From Penelope pileata (Eukaryota > Chordata > Aves > Galliformes > Cracidae), in the NCBI GenBank assembly GCA_013396635.1, contig WBMW01005152.1, forward strand, positions 280,501 through 344,500: a stretch of DNA of 64,000 bases, read 5' to 3'. Below the pieces are notes generated by a model. That model ran no database searches. It was not told the origin of the DNA and saw nothing but the letters and a program-made list of their open reading frames with translations. The translations under genes and the position numbers were made by a program. Shown here piece after piece: positions 1 through 10,420 of the stretch; within the stretch, counting starts at the first letter, position 1, and each line of letters opens with the position of its first letter.

Positions 1-1637
1 ACCAAGCCTGTTGGGTTTCTGGGAAGAAAGGGTAGTTTCCTACAGATAATTTGTGTGAAAGAGAACCTCTTTTAATAGAACTGCAGTTACGATAGAAACA
101 AGCACATCTGTCATTCTATTCTTCATTTTAGGTGTTTTTAAGGAGAATTGCATTTTCAGAAGCTTCATCTGGCAACTTTCTGCTTTCTTTTGATTTCAGT
201 TTTGAAAATCCCATTCTCCCTTTTGCTTTCATGTTCAAAGTGTCTAAAAGTATCTGAGGGAATGTGTTGTTCCTGAGGAAAAGCAACTCTGCATGTGTGT
301 CCTTCCAGACTTTCTTCCTCCTGCTTTTATTTTACCTCACTCCCTGCAGTTGTTCGGAGGAAGGAAGGGGGAAAAAAAAAAAGAAAATTTGCTCTGAAAA
401 GCTGTGGCTTCTCTGCCCTTGAACTTCTCTGTGTCTGCCAGATCTGTGCTGGTACCTACCCAGCTCTGTTCCCAACCTAGACACAAGTCCTGGGCTGCAT
501 TTCAAAACATCCTCTGACTCAAGCCAAGGACAAATGGATGGTGTGGTAGAGACTAGCTCTACCCCTAAGCAAATCTGGGTCCTGCTTTTCCAGACTTACA
601 AGGGAACTTAGTGTTATCCCTTCAGTTTCTAGATCTGACCTTTTTAAAAATCAGAAGCCCAAAAAATTAAGCTAAACATACAGCAACTGTGTGGGACTGA
701 GTCTGAGGTCACCCTTGTAGTTCACAACTCAGTGCTTGAACAGTGATTTTTGCAAACTTTCTTCTTGGGACTACGTTTTTACATTTTCAGGAGAGCTTCA
801 TGTTGGTTCCAGATTCCTTGGGCCTGTGTCTGGTACCTCTTTACAACTAGGTTTCATAACTGGTTGAAGGAAAGGCTGGCCTTGCTAGTGGAGGATATTT
901 CTGAAGGAACTTATTTGGAGAGTAAAATTTTATATATATACAGCTGTTGGTTGTAAGCAGCATGGAATAAGCTAGGAGGCTGTGACATGCTTCTCTGAAA
1001 TTTGCTGCAGATGAAGTAGTTTCTAGCTTTGCTAGCTGGACATACTCTCACTTCACATCTTGGTTCAGGGTACCTGAATTTTCTCCCTGTACATCCACTT
1101 GGGAGGCATCAGGTGTTTCTGAAAGATGCAAGGAAGGTGTGATGTCAGCCTTGTAGCTTCAGGGACACATTTTGTATACTGCCTGAGTACCTATCTACCA
1201 GCTGTCAACTGCACTTTGGTAGGAAACTCCAGAAGCACCATCTTCTGGAATTTAATTCTGATGAGACTGCTTGTCTTGTTTGATCCACAGTGAATCGCTT
1301 CATCTGTCTGTATGAACACAGAGAAAGGAAAAGGTGTGCAGAACAATCTCCGCACTGTTAAGCAGTGTCATGGAGTGGATGACCTTCCTAATTTTATCGT
1401 ATTATTTTGCTTGGGTTTCTTGAGATGAATGATGTTCATTAATGATGCTCATGTGTAATTGCTGTCTTAGAGACAAAAATTTCTGTTTGCGTTGATCCCA
1501 CTTTTGGAAACCTGAAACTATTTTCCCCATTGTTACTCTGCTTTTCTACATTTCAACGTAGGAGAGAATGCATTTTCTAAGCAGTCTGCCTGTACTAAGT
1601 GTATGGTGGCCATTGGTCTGTGTTGTGATCAGCCTTG
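1..1637 (+). other. STRBP: STRBP intron (5' part outside window)
   Basis: This non-coding stretch precedes the first STRBP exon in the window. I found no exon in it: the preceding coding exon, which should carry the core of dsRBD1, is not visible and must lie upstream of base 1. Nothing is notable apart from short A/T runs and the CR1 fragment that follows it. Confidence 0.8.
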
Positions 1638-1799
1638 TCACAGAATTGCAGGGGTTGGAAGGGACCTCTAGAGATTGAGTCCAACCTCCCTGCCAAAGCA
1701 GGTTCCCTACAGCAGGTCGCACAGGTAGGCGTCCAGATGGGTCTTGAATATCTCCAGAGAAGGAGATTCCACAACCTCCCTGGGCAGCCTGTTCCAGTG
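1638..1799 (-). repeat. CR1 LINE fragment (3' end, antisense to STRBP)
   Basis: The plus strand begins with CACAGAATTGCAGGGGTTGG and continues with GGAAGGGACC, CCAACCTCCCTGCC and GGGCAGCCTGTTCCAGTG. This is the reverse complement of the CR1 3' region, so the element lies on the minus strand with its 3' terminus at about 1,638. It is 5'-truncated at about 1,799, where the similarity I recognise stops. CR1 is the dominant LINE of birds and supports an avian source. The fragment ends only 63 bases before a STRBP splice acceptor. Confidence 0.85.
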
Positions 1800-1862
1800 G
1801 ATATTTGTTTTAGTTTCTGTACTGTTAACTATTTTACAGTTCATGACCTGTTTCGTTTGTAG

Positions 1863-2021
1863 GTTTTACAAGCAATGGGGTATCCAACTGGTTTTGATGC
1901 AGATGTTGAGTGTGTAAGTTCTGATGAAAAATCAGATAATGAAGGTAAAAATGAAACAACATCTTCAATCTCAAGCAATAATACTGGAAATTCTACAGCT
2001 GACACCTCCGCTACCCTAGAG
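1863..2021 (+). CDS. STRBP: STRBP exon: end of dsRBD1 and acidic linker
   Basis: The exon has 53 whole codons (phase 0-0) and begins [14 protein letters not shown], which closes the first dsRBD alpha helix and starts the linker. A Ser/Asn/Thr/Glu-rich low-complexity stretch follows, including SSDEKSDNE and SSNNTGNST. The acceptor is TTTGTAG and the donor GAG|GTGAGT. In the exon's frame the three bases just upstream (1860-1862) are the stop TAG, so intron retention would break the frame at the boundary. Confidence 0.95.
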
Positions 2022-5000
2022 GTGAGTATTGCATAGAAAATACAAGTGATGAAGAGGTATAGTTTGTTTTTTTCTTCTCTATCCTGGAAGAGGATGATGT
2101 ATTAATTACAGCAGTGGATGAGAAATTGAGAGAGTTTCCAGTCTCAGACCTGCCATACTCTTTGTGTCACTGAGGAGAAATAACTTGATCTTTGTGCCTT
2201 CTTTCCTAAAATTTAAGGTGGAGTAGCCATATTGTGCTCTTCAGACCATAAACTCTTTTTAACAGGTGTTTTCTTCTACTTCGCTCACATATGGTCCTAG
2301 GAGTAGGACAGAGTTGTCTTGTCCACTTCCTCTGGGCTTCAGTAACGCAAATCTGACATTTTCTTTTATAATAGGTTTGTCAAAAAGGTATAGTTTGTAG
2401 ACAGTAATTTAATGATACATCTGGTGGCCAATGAAAACATAAAAATATTGAGACGTTAAGAAATATAAAACCTAATACCTCTGTGCATATCAAATGGCCT
2501 AGAAAGAGCTGCATTGAAAACAAATCAATTTCAATACAATCAATGTTAATTTTGCTACTTGTTGCTGAAGTCAGTTGCTATAATGAAGTATAGCAATAGT
2601 ATATATAGTATATTGTGCTTGTTTCCTCACTGAAGTAGTAAAAAACACAGTATTCCTCAAAGGAAAAAGTTCCAGTAACTTTAGCAGTCCTGACTGACTG
2701 TCCCCAGAAATCATGCTGGGATGGGTCTCTAGTACATCACTTTGGAAGGACAGGTCTGGTACTAGGACTTTGATCCTTGTCCAGAATTAGAACTTGGTTT
2801 TGAGAATTTGCCTCTCAATATGTCTTTGTTAGTGAGTGGTCATTTGCACCTGTAGCTGAGTGCACTATAATGCAGGCTGCTGTGCTGGTGCATCTCCGCC
2901 CTCTCTTCCTTGCTTCCAGATATAGTTGCTTCAACATGTGACCTGGGCAGACTTCTTCAGAGCTCAGTAGTGCCAAGAAGTAATTAGATCGAGCAGCAGA
3001 GATGTGTGCAAGGTTGGGAAGGGCAATCTCCCCTTTATCAGCATTTGATTTGAAGGAACTTGACATCATAGCTTCAGATACCTTGAGGGTTTAAATTCCA
3101 AGTGCAGCTGGTGTGATGCTTAGTGATGTGTAGATACCAGACCAGGCTCTGAAGCCACTAGCTTGCTGTCATTCTTTAGAGAAGAGACTCGCTATCCGCT
3201 GTTCTGGTGCAGTATGTTATCAAGGCAGGGTTACCTTTGATACAGGTCCTGAAAAGTTTATTGAGACATGCACACTGGGGACAACATGCTATTGCAGAGG
3301 ATTGATAAAGTGATAATGCTGGCATTCTTAAGTGGCTGACTGTTTGACACTGAAAGCTATAATGCTGTAGATGTCTGTCTGCCATTTGAAGACATAAAGG
3401 CTCTAAAGCAACACTGTAAACGTCTCTCTAGGTAAGAACTCAGGGTCCTATACTGACAGCAAGTGGCAAAAACCCAGTGATGGAGCTCAATGAAAAAAGA
3501 AGAGGTCTGAAGTATGAGCTCATCTCTGAGACAGGTGGAAGCCACGACAAGCGCTTTGTGATGGAGGTGAGCAAAGCAGACTTGGAGAGTTGGGAGGTGG
3601 CAACAGTGCTTCAGTCTTTGGAGCTGCTTGCTGCTGCAGTTTAGATCTTTTGTTCTGCTTTTTGTATCTCTTGTATCTCTTATTGCTACCCTGATAATTA
3701 GGCTTAGGGAAAGGAACATCTTTTATGCTTTGGGAAGACAAAAGAATTAAAACTGGATTTTGACAGCCCTAAACCACATCATGTCGTGACATAAGTAGAA
3801 AAGTAGAAGATCCACAGCCTGACAAACAAGAACATCTGATCAGCAAATTTTGCAAACACACTTGGTAACCCCACAATTTGAATCTCCTATTGTCATCTTA
3901 GCACAAGTAGATGAAGAGAGTACAAATGAGTTTAGCCTCTGCCACAGTCATTTCAAATACCTCTGCTGTCTTTAAAGCAGCACTGAGCTTTAGAAGAGGT
4001 ATATGGTAGCACTCCAGCTACATAATGAATAATGTAGGCAAAGGTGTTGGTATATGAGGCATTGATAAAGATGAGGGGGCTTCAAAAATTGTCTCAGAAA
4101 TCCCGTTTCCAAGCAGTATCATTTATTTGAGAAGTTCAAGCGTACTGGTTAAATTCAGTATCAAATGGATATATTGGTCCTCTTTTAACTGCAGTTGTAT
4201 TTTCCAGGCTCCTGATGTCAGTGATACAGTGGCTCATATGATCACTGACGTATTCTTTATCATGTTTTAGAAACAACAGAATTTTTATTTTTTAACTACT
4301 GAAGCTCTCTTATCACTAGGATAAATACCAGACATAAACTCTTATCTCAATTTTCAGGTAGAAGTAGATGGCCAGAAATTCAGAGGTGCAGGCCCAAATA
4401 AGAAAGTAGCAAAAGCAAGTGCTGCATTAGCAGCACTTGAGAAACTGTTCTCTGGGCCTAATGCAGCAAACAACAAGAAAAAGAAAATTCTTCCTCAGGT
4501 AAGAATTGATGCTTGCTCTTCTGGTACACTCTGTTACCGTAGCTCTGTGTGGTTTTGTGATACAGGAGCTTCTACAGGAAGCAAGTAATTTCAGTCTTCT
4601 GTCCAATGGGCTCACTAATTCTTTTACAGTAATTATGGTAGTATAACAACATAGTATGGTAGTTGGGACTGTATTGTGTTAAAACTACTACAAAACATTT
4701 TTATATTCAGGAGTTTAACCTACAGGAAATGTAGTACAAAAGGAGGCACAAAGGGGTGGTGATGAGCAGGAGGAAATACAGTGAAGTCAGTGGTTGAGGG
4801 ATGACATGGAAGTCTCTTCTTTGTCAGAGCCATATCGTGCTCCATCATCTAATGTAGACCTAGGTGGCAAAATAGAGATTTAGTCTCTATAGTATGGCAA
4901 GAACATCATCTCTAGGTCCTGGAGTAAGCTGAGATTTTCGTACCAGACTTTTCAAATCAGATATCTTATTTAGTGAGGAACACTTCTATAATAAAAAAAT

Positions 5001-8000
5001 TAGTTGCGAGGATGCGTGAAGAGATTTAGGAAAGGTAGTGATTTAATGCAGGTGTCCTTGTATTTCCAGCAACACTTTCACTTTCTGAATTGCTATTATT
5101 TTTATTACTCCAAGCAGACTAAAGGGGTTGTCAATACAGCTGTTTCTGCAGCAGTCCAGGCTGTCCGAGGTAGAGGACGAGGTGCTTTAACAAGAGGGGC
5201 ATTTGTTGGGGCAGCTGCTGCTACTGGATACATAACACCGGGTAAGGCATGGCACTAATAGCTGACGCTGTTCTGACTGGTGGTGCGTTCTATTCCATGT
5301 GTCAGTCACCTGTGCAGGTGATCTCTTCAGCTTCAATCGTCTGAGATGAAGAGAGAATTTTGGGGGCTTTAAATAAATCACAGCTGAAAAACTGGCAGTA
5401 CGTATCCTTTATGAGTCTGCAACTTGGAACTCCATGTGCACAGAGCACAAGCACACAGCTATCTCCCCATAATGGCTTTCTGGGCTTTATCATTCTATTA
5501 TCTGTTTTTTTTCATAGTTCACTGCCACAGCACAATTCCCAAAATGCTTTTCCTGGATCACGTACCCTTTAGCATTAAGGTTCTTAAGAAAGCCTCTCCT
5601 TGCAGGGATACAGCTGGCAGGCTCAGGAGTCACTGTGATCCCAGAAAGTTTCCATATGAATTGAGCATTGATCATTAGCTTCAGTAGTGACAAAAACAAC
5701 AACCACAAGAACACAAAAGTAAAAGATTTTCCATTCATACTCTGGCCAATACTAATTTATCATCTTGGCTGTATTGGTCCCATTAGTGATGAATCTTTTG
5801 AAATCCAGGGCCCTCCAGGTTCACATCTCTACTTCATACTTACTGTACAGTGCAGGTGAGTTATTAACCAGGTTATCTCACTGCTGATTCCTCAGATTTC
5901 AGCTTGGAATGTTAGGTGCTCAGCTACTAGGCCAAAATAATGATTGTCTGTTTGTTTAACCAGTAGGTTACAAGCAGATATGAAAGGTGCACACAAAGTG
6001 TAGGTGTTAGAGAAACACATGAAAATTTTGATACAAAATGTTCATTTTCTCTTTCTCCTTACTTTTCAAAGTGCTTTTTTTTTTTTTTTTTTTGACTCTG
6101 TCATGTCTGAGGCTTGCAGATAACATGTGAAGGGAGTCTAGACGTTGTTTCTACTTCGAGTAAGAATCACAAACTTGTAAGAATGGGATGCTGGAGATTC
6201 CTTAGTCAAAACAAATCCACTAGCTTCCAAAAAAGAAAACGTATATTCCTTGTGCTCAGGCTTTCATATTATGGTATGAGCTCTAATTATACCCTTCAGC
6301 CATTCACACGTACTAATAGCAAAGCCCTGTTGTTTGGTAGACCTGCTTCCTGGCACAGTAAAAAGCATGATGTCTTCATTGTTCCTCTATGTTGATGTAA
6401 TTATAAATATTAAAAACCAGTAATTCATTTTTAATGGCTGTTAACGTTGGTTTTGGAACTGTGTTTCTGCCTGAGGAGTCATTTATGAGACACTTTAACC
6501 TGTCAGGGGCACACTCCTTGCCAGCATGGAATTACTCCAGAAATAGGTTTGATTTCCCAGTCATTGCAGTTGTTAAGCTTTTATTGGTCTTGGCCTACAC
6601 AGAGTATTTCTCTTCATCCTCTTCTCAGAAATCTGTTGCTTTTTGTGATGGACAAAAGTGATCCCACCAGATGGAGTGGGTGGAGGACACAACCTGTAAA
6701 GCTTTCATTATTGAGATGTAATTGATTGGCATTATCCACTGTTCCTGTGTCTCACTCCACAGTAATGCCTAGCTCTTTGGAAAAAAGATCCTGTTCTCTG
6801 TTTGCATCCAGTTGTTCAGATGTCCTTTGTGAAACTTTCTTTTGGCTGTAGAAGTGCCTTTGAATGCTGAATTCATGCAGGAACTTCAATGATAGTGACA
6901 TGGTATCTGCCACAGGCATCTAGCATTTCCCTCTTTATAATGGAAGCTGAGGAAAATGCATGCACCAGAAAGGGCACCTGTGTGTTGGTGTGCAAATACC
7001 AACTGTCTTCAGTTTCTGTGGGAAATGAAAGCCATTCCTCATCTGTTTGTATTGCAGGCTATGGAGCACCGTATGGGTACAGTACAGCTGCGCCAGCTTA
7101 CGGTATGTATAGCCCAGTAATTAACAAATTAGAAATTATACAGGAATTCCTTTGCCAGTCCAAATGTGGCAGTCCAAGTTGTCTTAGGATTTACAGTATA
7201 AATTTAAGAGATTAAAGCTCTTGAACCATGACAACAACAATTTTATGCCATAACCTTGTGGTTCTTTTTTGGTTGGAGTAGCTTTTTTGCCTATGCTTTG
7301 CCTGATTTGTGGAAGGACTGCTTGTTCTAATTGCCTGTTCCCTTTCATACTGAAACTGAAGAAGTTTTCTTACTTTTTACAGCCAATCTGTGCTCCATTC
7401 AAAGATTACCGAAGGGCCTATGTCAGCATCTCTGAGCATTATTTTATTTATCTAAATACAAATCATTGGCAAAATAGTTGTCCATAAGTTTAACTGGCTT
7501 GTGGACTAAGCTCCCTTAATGCTGTCAGCTCCATGAAATCTCCAGTACAGTAAAGGTCTGTGTGCATACACAAGCCAGTCTCCCACACTCACATCCTCCC
7601 CTGCTGCAGGCTAAAACCACTGCTACTTGGGACAAGCAGAACGATTCTATGTAGCTTATATTGTGATTAGGCTGCAAGGAAGGTAGGAGATGGTCATTTG
7701 CCACAATGCTTTTTACTATGAAACATAGTGAAATTAGGCTGGCAAAGCATTGGTTTCACGAAGACTGTAGAATAAACTAAAAATTAGCAATGATGGGAAA
7801 GATTTTTCTTACTTCAGCTTCTCCCTGCTTTTTTTTTTTTTTTTTATGCTAGACTAACAAAGCATATTTACCTCTAACTGGCCCTTTTGGTTACTTTGAA
7901 TGAGGTTTATGTGGCAATGGGAGCAAAGGAATTTGGAGTCAGTGATATGTCCTGGCACTCAAAAAAAAAAAACCTGCATCTACCAGAACTGGTACCAGTA

Positions 8001-9848
8001 TCCTCTCTTGTCACAGGACTGGAGGGAAATCCTGCTGCTCAAATGACAAGCTAAGTACTTTTCAAGAGCTGCAGTTTTTTTCACATGAGAAACTGAGCTT
8101 GCTATTTCCTATTCACTTTCTACCTTTTTTAGTATTTGTAATATTTGTTCTTACCCAATTTGTACAGCTTGGGCAATACCAACTCCCCAGATAGCATTAT
8201 AGAAGTTAGAAATAGTTTCAAATGTTATTTCATTACTTTCTGTTAGAGGTGTGACCTAGAAACATTGGAACAATGCTGCTTTATTGACTAAGACTAGCTG
8301 GTTCTTATTCTACACCCCTAGAGTGGAAAGGGGAAGTGCAATGGGCTGCACTTGAAGTGTTGAATTCTCTCTTCTGGATTCAAGCAAACCTTTCTATCTC
8401 TGCAAATCCTGTCCTATTGACTGGCCAAGTGCTTTGACAAAATGGCAGCTGACAGCTGTGCTTTCCTATTGTATGTACTCTGTGCATTGTCCTTTGTGTT
8501 GTATTATTGAAAATAGAAGGAACAGATACTTTTTTTTTTCCTTTTCCAAGGAAAAATAAAAGGGAATTTAGTTTTTGGCTTACTTCATGGCATGGATTTC
8601 TTAAAAATCCCTTTAGTTCTTTCCAAGCTGTAGTGACTGGCCATAACCTAGATTAATAGGTATCTGCCCGTATGTATTTTTAGAAGCCAGGGGCACACAG
8701 TGATGTAACAAAAATCCCTTCTCAGCTGAAGAAAACAGTACAACTGTTACCAGTGTTCCTGCAGTGTGAGTTTACTTGCAGCTTTTTTTCCCGTTTCTTC
8801 ATTCCTTCCATTTCATGTTTTTCTCATGATGCTTATTTTGGGAGCTGGATTTTAATGACCTAACTGTGTATATGTGACATATCACTGACTTCAAAGCATT
8901 GTGGAATTGAATGCCCCCATTTTTCACATAAAGAGTTTCTGTTTTTAATGTCTTATGATTGTGATGCAAAGTACTGGGATAATGCTTTTTGGCTGTAAGG
9001 TAAACATGTCTCTTTGCCTTTGTAAGCTGTTGCATGTTGGGAAATTTCACTTTGATCATCTGGTGCTCTGGAATACCTGCTGTTGCTGCTTTGTGATTTC
9101 TAAATGGGATACGTAGGTTAAAAAATAGAATTTAAATAGGAAAGAATAATTTAAAAAAAAAAAAAAGCATTTGTGCAGAAGCTTGCGAGGCCACAAGAAC
9201 TCTTAATAACCATGAAATCAGGCATATATTAATCTTTCCAGATTTGCCACTCCAACACAGGATAGCAAATGCAAAATAAAGCAGATACAGAATTTACTGT
9301 AGGTGCTTGGTTTTTGGCTGATCTACGTGGATGCTTCTCAAAACTGCTGAGCAGTTTCCCTGAGAATTTTCTATTATGAATAGCAGTTCCTGTATAGAAC
9401 GTCTGCAATTGTGACTGGCCTGTGGAATTAGAAAACAGAACAAGGAAGTAGAGACTAACTACCATTATGAAATAGTCCAATCTCTTTTGTTCAAGTCCAC
9501 TCTCTTTTCAACAAAAGAAAATTCTCTTCTTTTGACAATACTGTTTACTTCAGTTTTACCAAATACAGGGACAAAAATAAAAGCAAACTTTAAGCTAACC
9601 ATCTGTTTGAAATAGCACAAAGTGTTGAAGTGTTACTGTTTGAGACTCTGCACCCCAAAATCACATTGACTGATCTGGAAAAGGTTAATGAGAACACAAC
9701 TGTAAGCTCTTATCTGATTTTCCTGGATCACTGAACTTATTTGGAGTCCTCTCCCTTTTTTCTCTCTGTAGGTTTACCCAAGAGAATGGTTCTGTTACCA
9801 GTTATGAAATTCCCAACTTATCCTGTTCCCCACTACTCATTCTTTTAG
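1863..9848 (+). CDS. STRBP: STRBP, spermatid perinuclear RNA-binding protein, C-terminal part (six exons)
   Basis: STRBP is a double-stranded RNA-binding protein related to ILF3/NF90. It has an N-terminal DZF domain (outside this window) and two dsRBDs, and it binds RNA on perinuclear microtubules in spermatids and in brain. Joining 1863-2021, 3432-3566, 4358-4498, 5118-5241, 7058-7102 and 9772-9848 gives 681 nt, or 226 residues plus TAG. That corresponds to about residues 447-672 of the 672-residue human protein, numbered from memory. The order is: end of dsRBD1 with a Ser/Asn/Thr-rich acidic linker (exon 1), dsRBD2 (exons 2-3), RG-rich segment (exon 4), Gly/Tyr/Ala-rich microexon (exon 5), and a hydrophobic tail ending HYSFF (exon 6). 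All five internal splice junctions are GT-AG and the joined frame stays open. The gene is convergent with RABGAP1. Confidence 0.95.
2022..3431 (+). other. STRBP: STRBP intron
   Basis: This is a 1,410-base GT-AG intron. I see no additional exon, RNA gene or recognisable repeat in it. Confidence 0.9.
3432..3566 (+). CDS. STRBP: STRBP exon: linker and first half of dsRBD2
   Basis: The exon has 45 whole codons (phase 0-0). It opens [20 protein letters not shown] and carries the first helix and first strands of dsRBD2, including [15 protein letters not shown] and HDKRFVME. The donor is GAG|GTGAGC. The residues match the human ortholog closely as I recall it. Confidence 0.95.
3567..4357 (+). other. 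STRBP: STRBP intron
   Basis: This 791-base intron splits dsRBD2 between its second and third strands. I see nothing else in it. Confidence 0.9.
4358..4498 (+). CDS. STRBP: STRBP exon: second half of dsRBD2
   Basis: The exon has 47 whole codons (phase 0-0). [20 protein letters not shown] is followed by [11 protein letters not shown]. It contains the conserved dsRBD signature GxGxxKKxAKxxAA, whose KKxAK lysines at the start of the second helix contact the dsRNA phosphates. A lysine-rich tail, [10 protein letters not shown], resembles a basic nuclear localisation segment. The acceptor is TTTTCAG and the donor CAG|GTAAGA. Confidence 0.95.
4499..5117 (+). other. STRBP: STRBP intron ending in a tandem acceptor
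   Basis: This 619-base intron ends AAGCAG, a tandem NAGNAG acceptor that is described in the findings. I see no other feature. Confidence 0.9.
5118..5241 (+). CDS. STRBP: STRBP exon: RG-rich segment
   Basis: The exon has 41 codons plus one base (phase 0-1). It encodes [18 protein letters not shown], then [13 protein letters not shown] and [11 protein letters not shown]. The RGRGRG motif is a typical arginine-methylation and RNA-binding RGG-like element, also found near the C-terminus of NF90 relatives. The final G of the exon completes a Gly codon with the next exon. The donor is CGG|GTAAGG. The human exon starts with Ala instead of Thr as I recall. Confidence 0.94.
5242..7057 (+). other. 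STRBP: STRBP intron
   Basis: This is a 1,816-base intron. It contains a 19-base T run at about 6,075-6,093. I see no further exon. Confidence 0.9.
7058..7102 (+). CDS. STRBP: STRBP 45-nt microexon
   Basis: The 45-base exon (phase 1-1) encodes [14 protein letters not shown] after the split Gly codon. The acceptor is TTGCAG|GC and the donor ACG|GTATGT. It is Gly/Tyr/Ala-rich. Because its length is a multiple of three and both ends share a phase, skipping it would keep the frame. Confidence 0.93.
7103..9771 (+). other. STRBP: STRBP last intron
   Basis: This is a 2,669-base intron with several A/T homopolymer runs (for example at about 7,830 and 9,152). I see no exon or transposable element. 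It ends in a strong pyrimidine tract before TGTAG. Confidence 0.9.
9772..9848 (+). CDS. STRBP: STRBP terminal coding exon
   Basis: The split Gly codon is followed by [18 protein letters not shown] and PHYSFF, then TAG at 9846-9848. This matches the C-terminus of the vertebrate long STRBP isoform as I recall it. The acceptor is preceded by CCCTTTTTTCTCTCTGTAG, a very strong pyrimidine tract. Confidence 0.95.
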
Positions 9849-10420
9849 CAAATGGCAGAAGCTAATTCCTATTGATTGAACAACACAGTACAGTACAGAA
9901 TGTTAGAAGAAAAAAGCCTTTTTATCCTGTTTCCTTTGAACACATACTTGAGCAAAGTCATTTGTAAAGAAACATCTTTTTCCTACTTTTTCATTTTAAC
10001 AAAATGCAAATTTAGTTCTCTAAAACTTGAAAAAAAAATGTTCTGTGAAATGTTACCTCATTTTCAAATAACTTATACCAGCCTTCTGTTATAGGGAAGA
10101 ACTAGAAGCTTAAATCTTACGTTTTAAATGAAGTATCCGATTATGTAAAATTAAATTTGTGAAGGATGTATAGAATATAAAACACTGATCACAAATAAAC
10201 TGTTTTGTTGTAACACAAGAGTACTGCCTGTTTCCTAATGCAGTCGCACAGATTCAGTTACTGACCTGTACTTGTTGTAGGGTTATTTAAAGTAGGGTAT
10301 AGATCTTTAAAAAAGTAAAAAAAATAAAATAAACACAACAGAAACTTCACAGTTAAAATGTAACTTTGTAAATATTATGGTCTGTAATAAACTTAGTAAA
10401 ATATGGGTTAAATATTGTTT
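9849..10420 (+). other. STRBP: STRBP proximal 3' UTR
   Basis: AT-rich sequence follows directly after the stop. AATAAA hexamers lie at 10194-10199, 10323-10328, 10328-10333 and 10386-10391. The first is followed by a T/G-rich stretch (TGTTTTGTTGTAACAC), which suits a downstream element, so a short transcript may end near 10.2 kb. Its use is inferred from sequence only. Confidence 0.6.
10194..10199 (+). promoter_or_regulatory. Candidate proximal poly(A) signal of STRBP
   Basis: AATAAA lies 346 bases after the STRBP stop and is followed closely by the U/G-rich stretch TGTTTTGTTG. It is the best proximal candidate by context; further AATAAA copies lie within the next 200 bases. Confidence 0.5.

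Noticed and set aside
1635..1862. 75-codon open frame ending at the STRBP acceptor
   Set aside because: It is mostly CR1 repeat read in antisense, and its stop is the splice-acceptor TAG.
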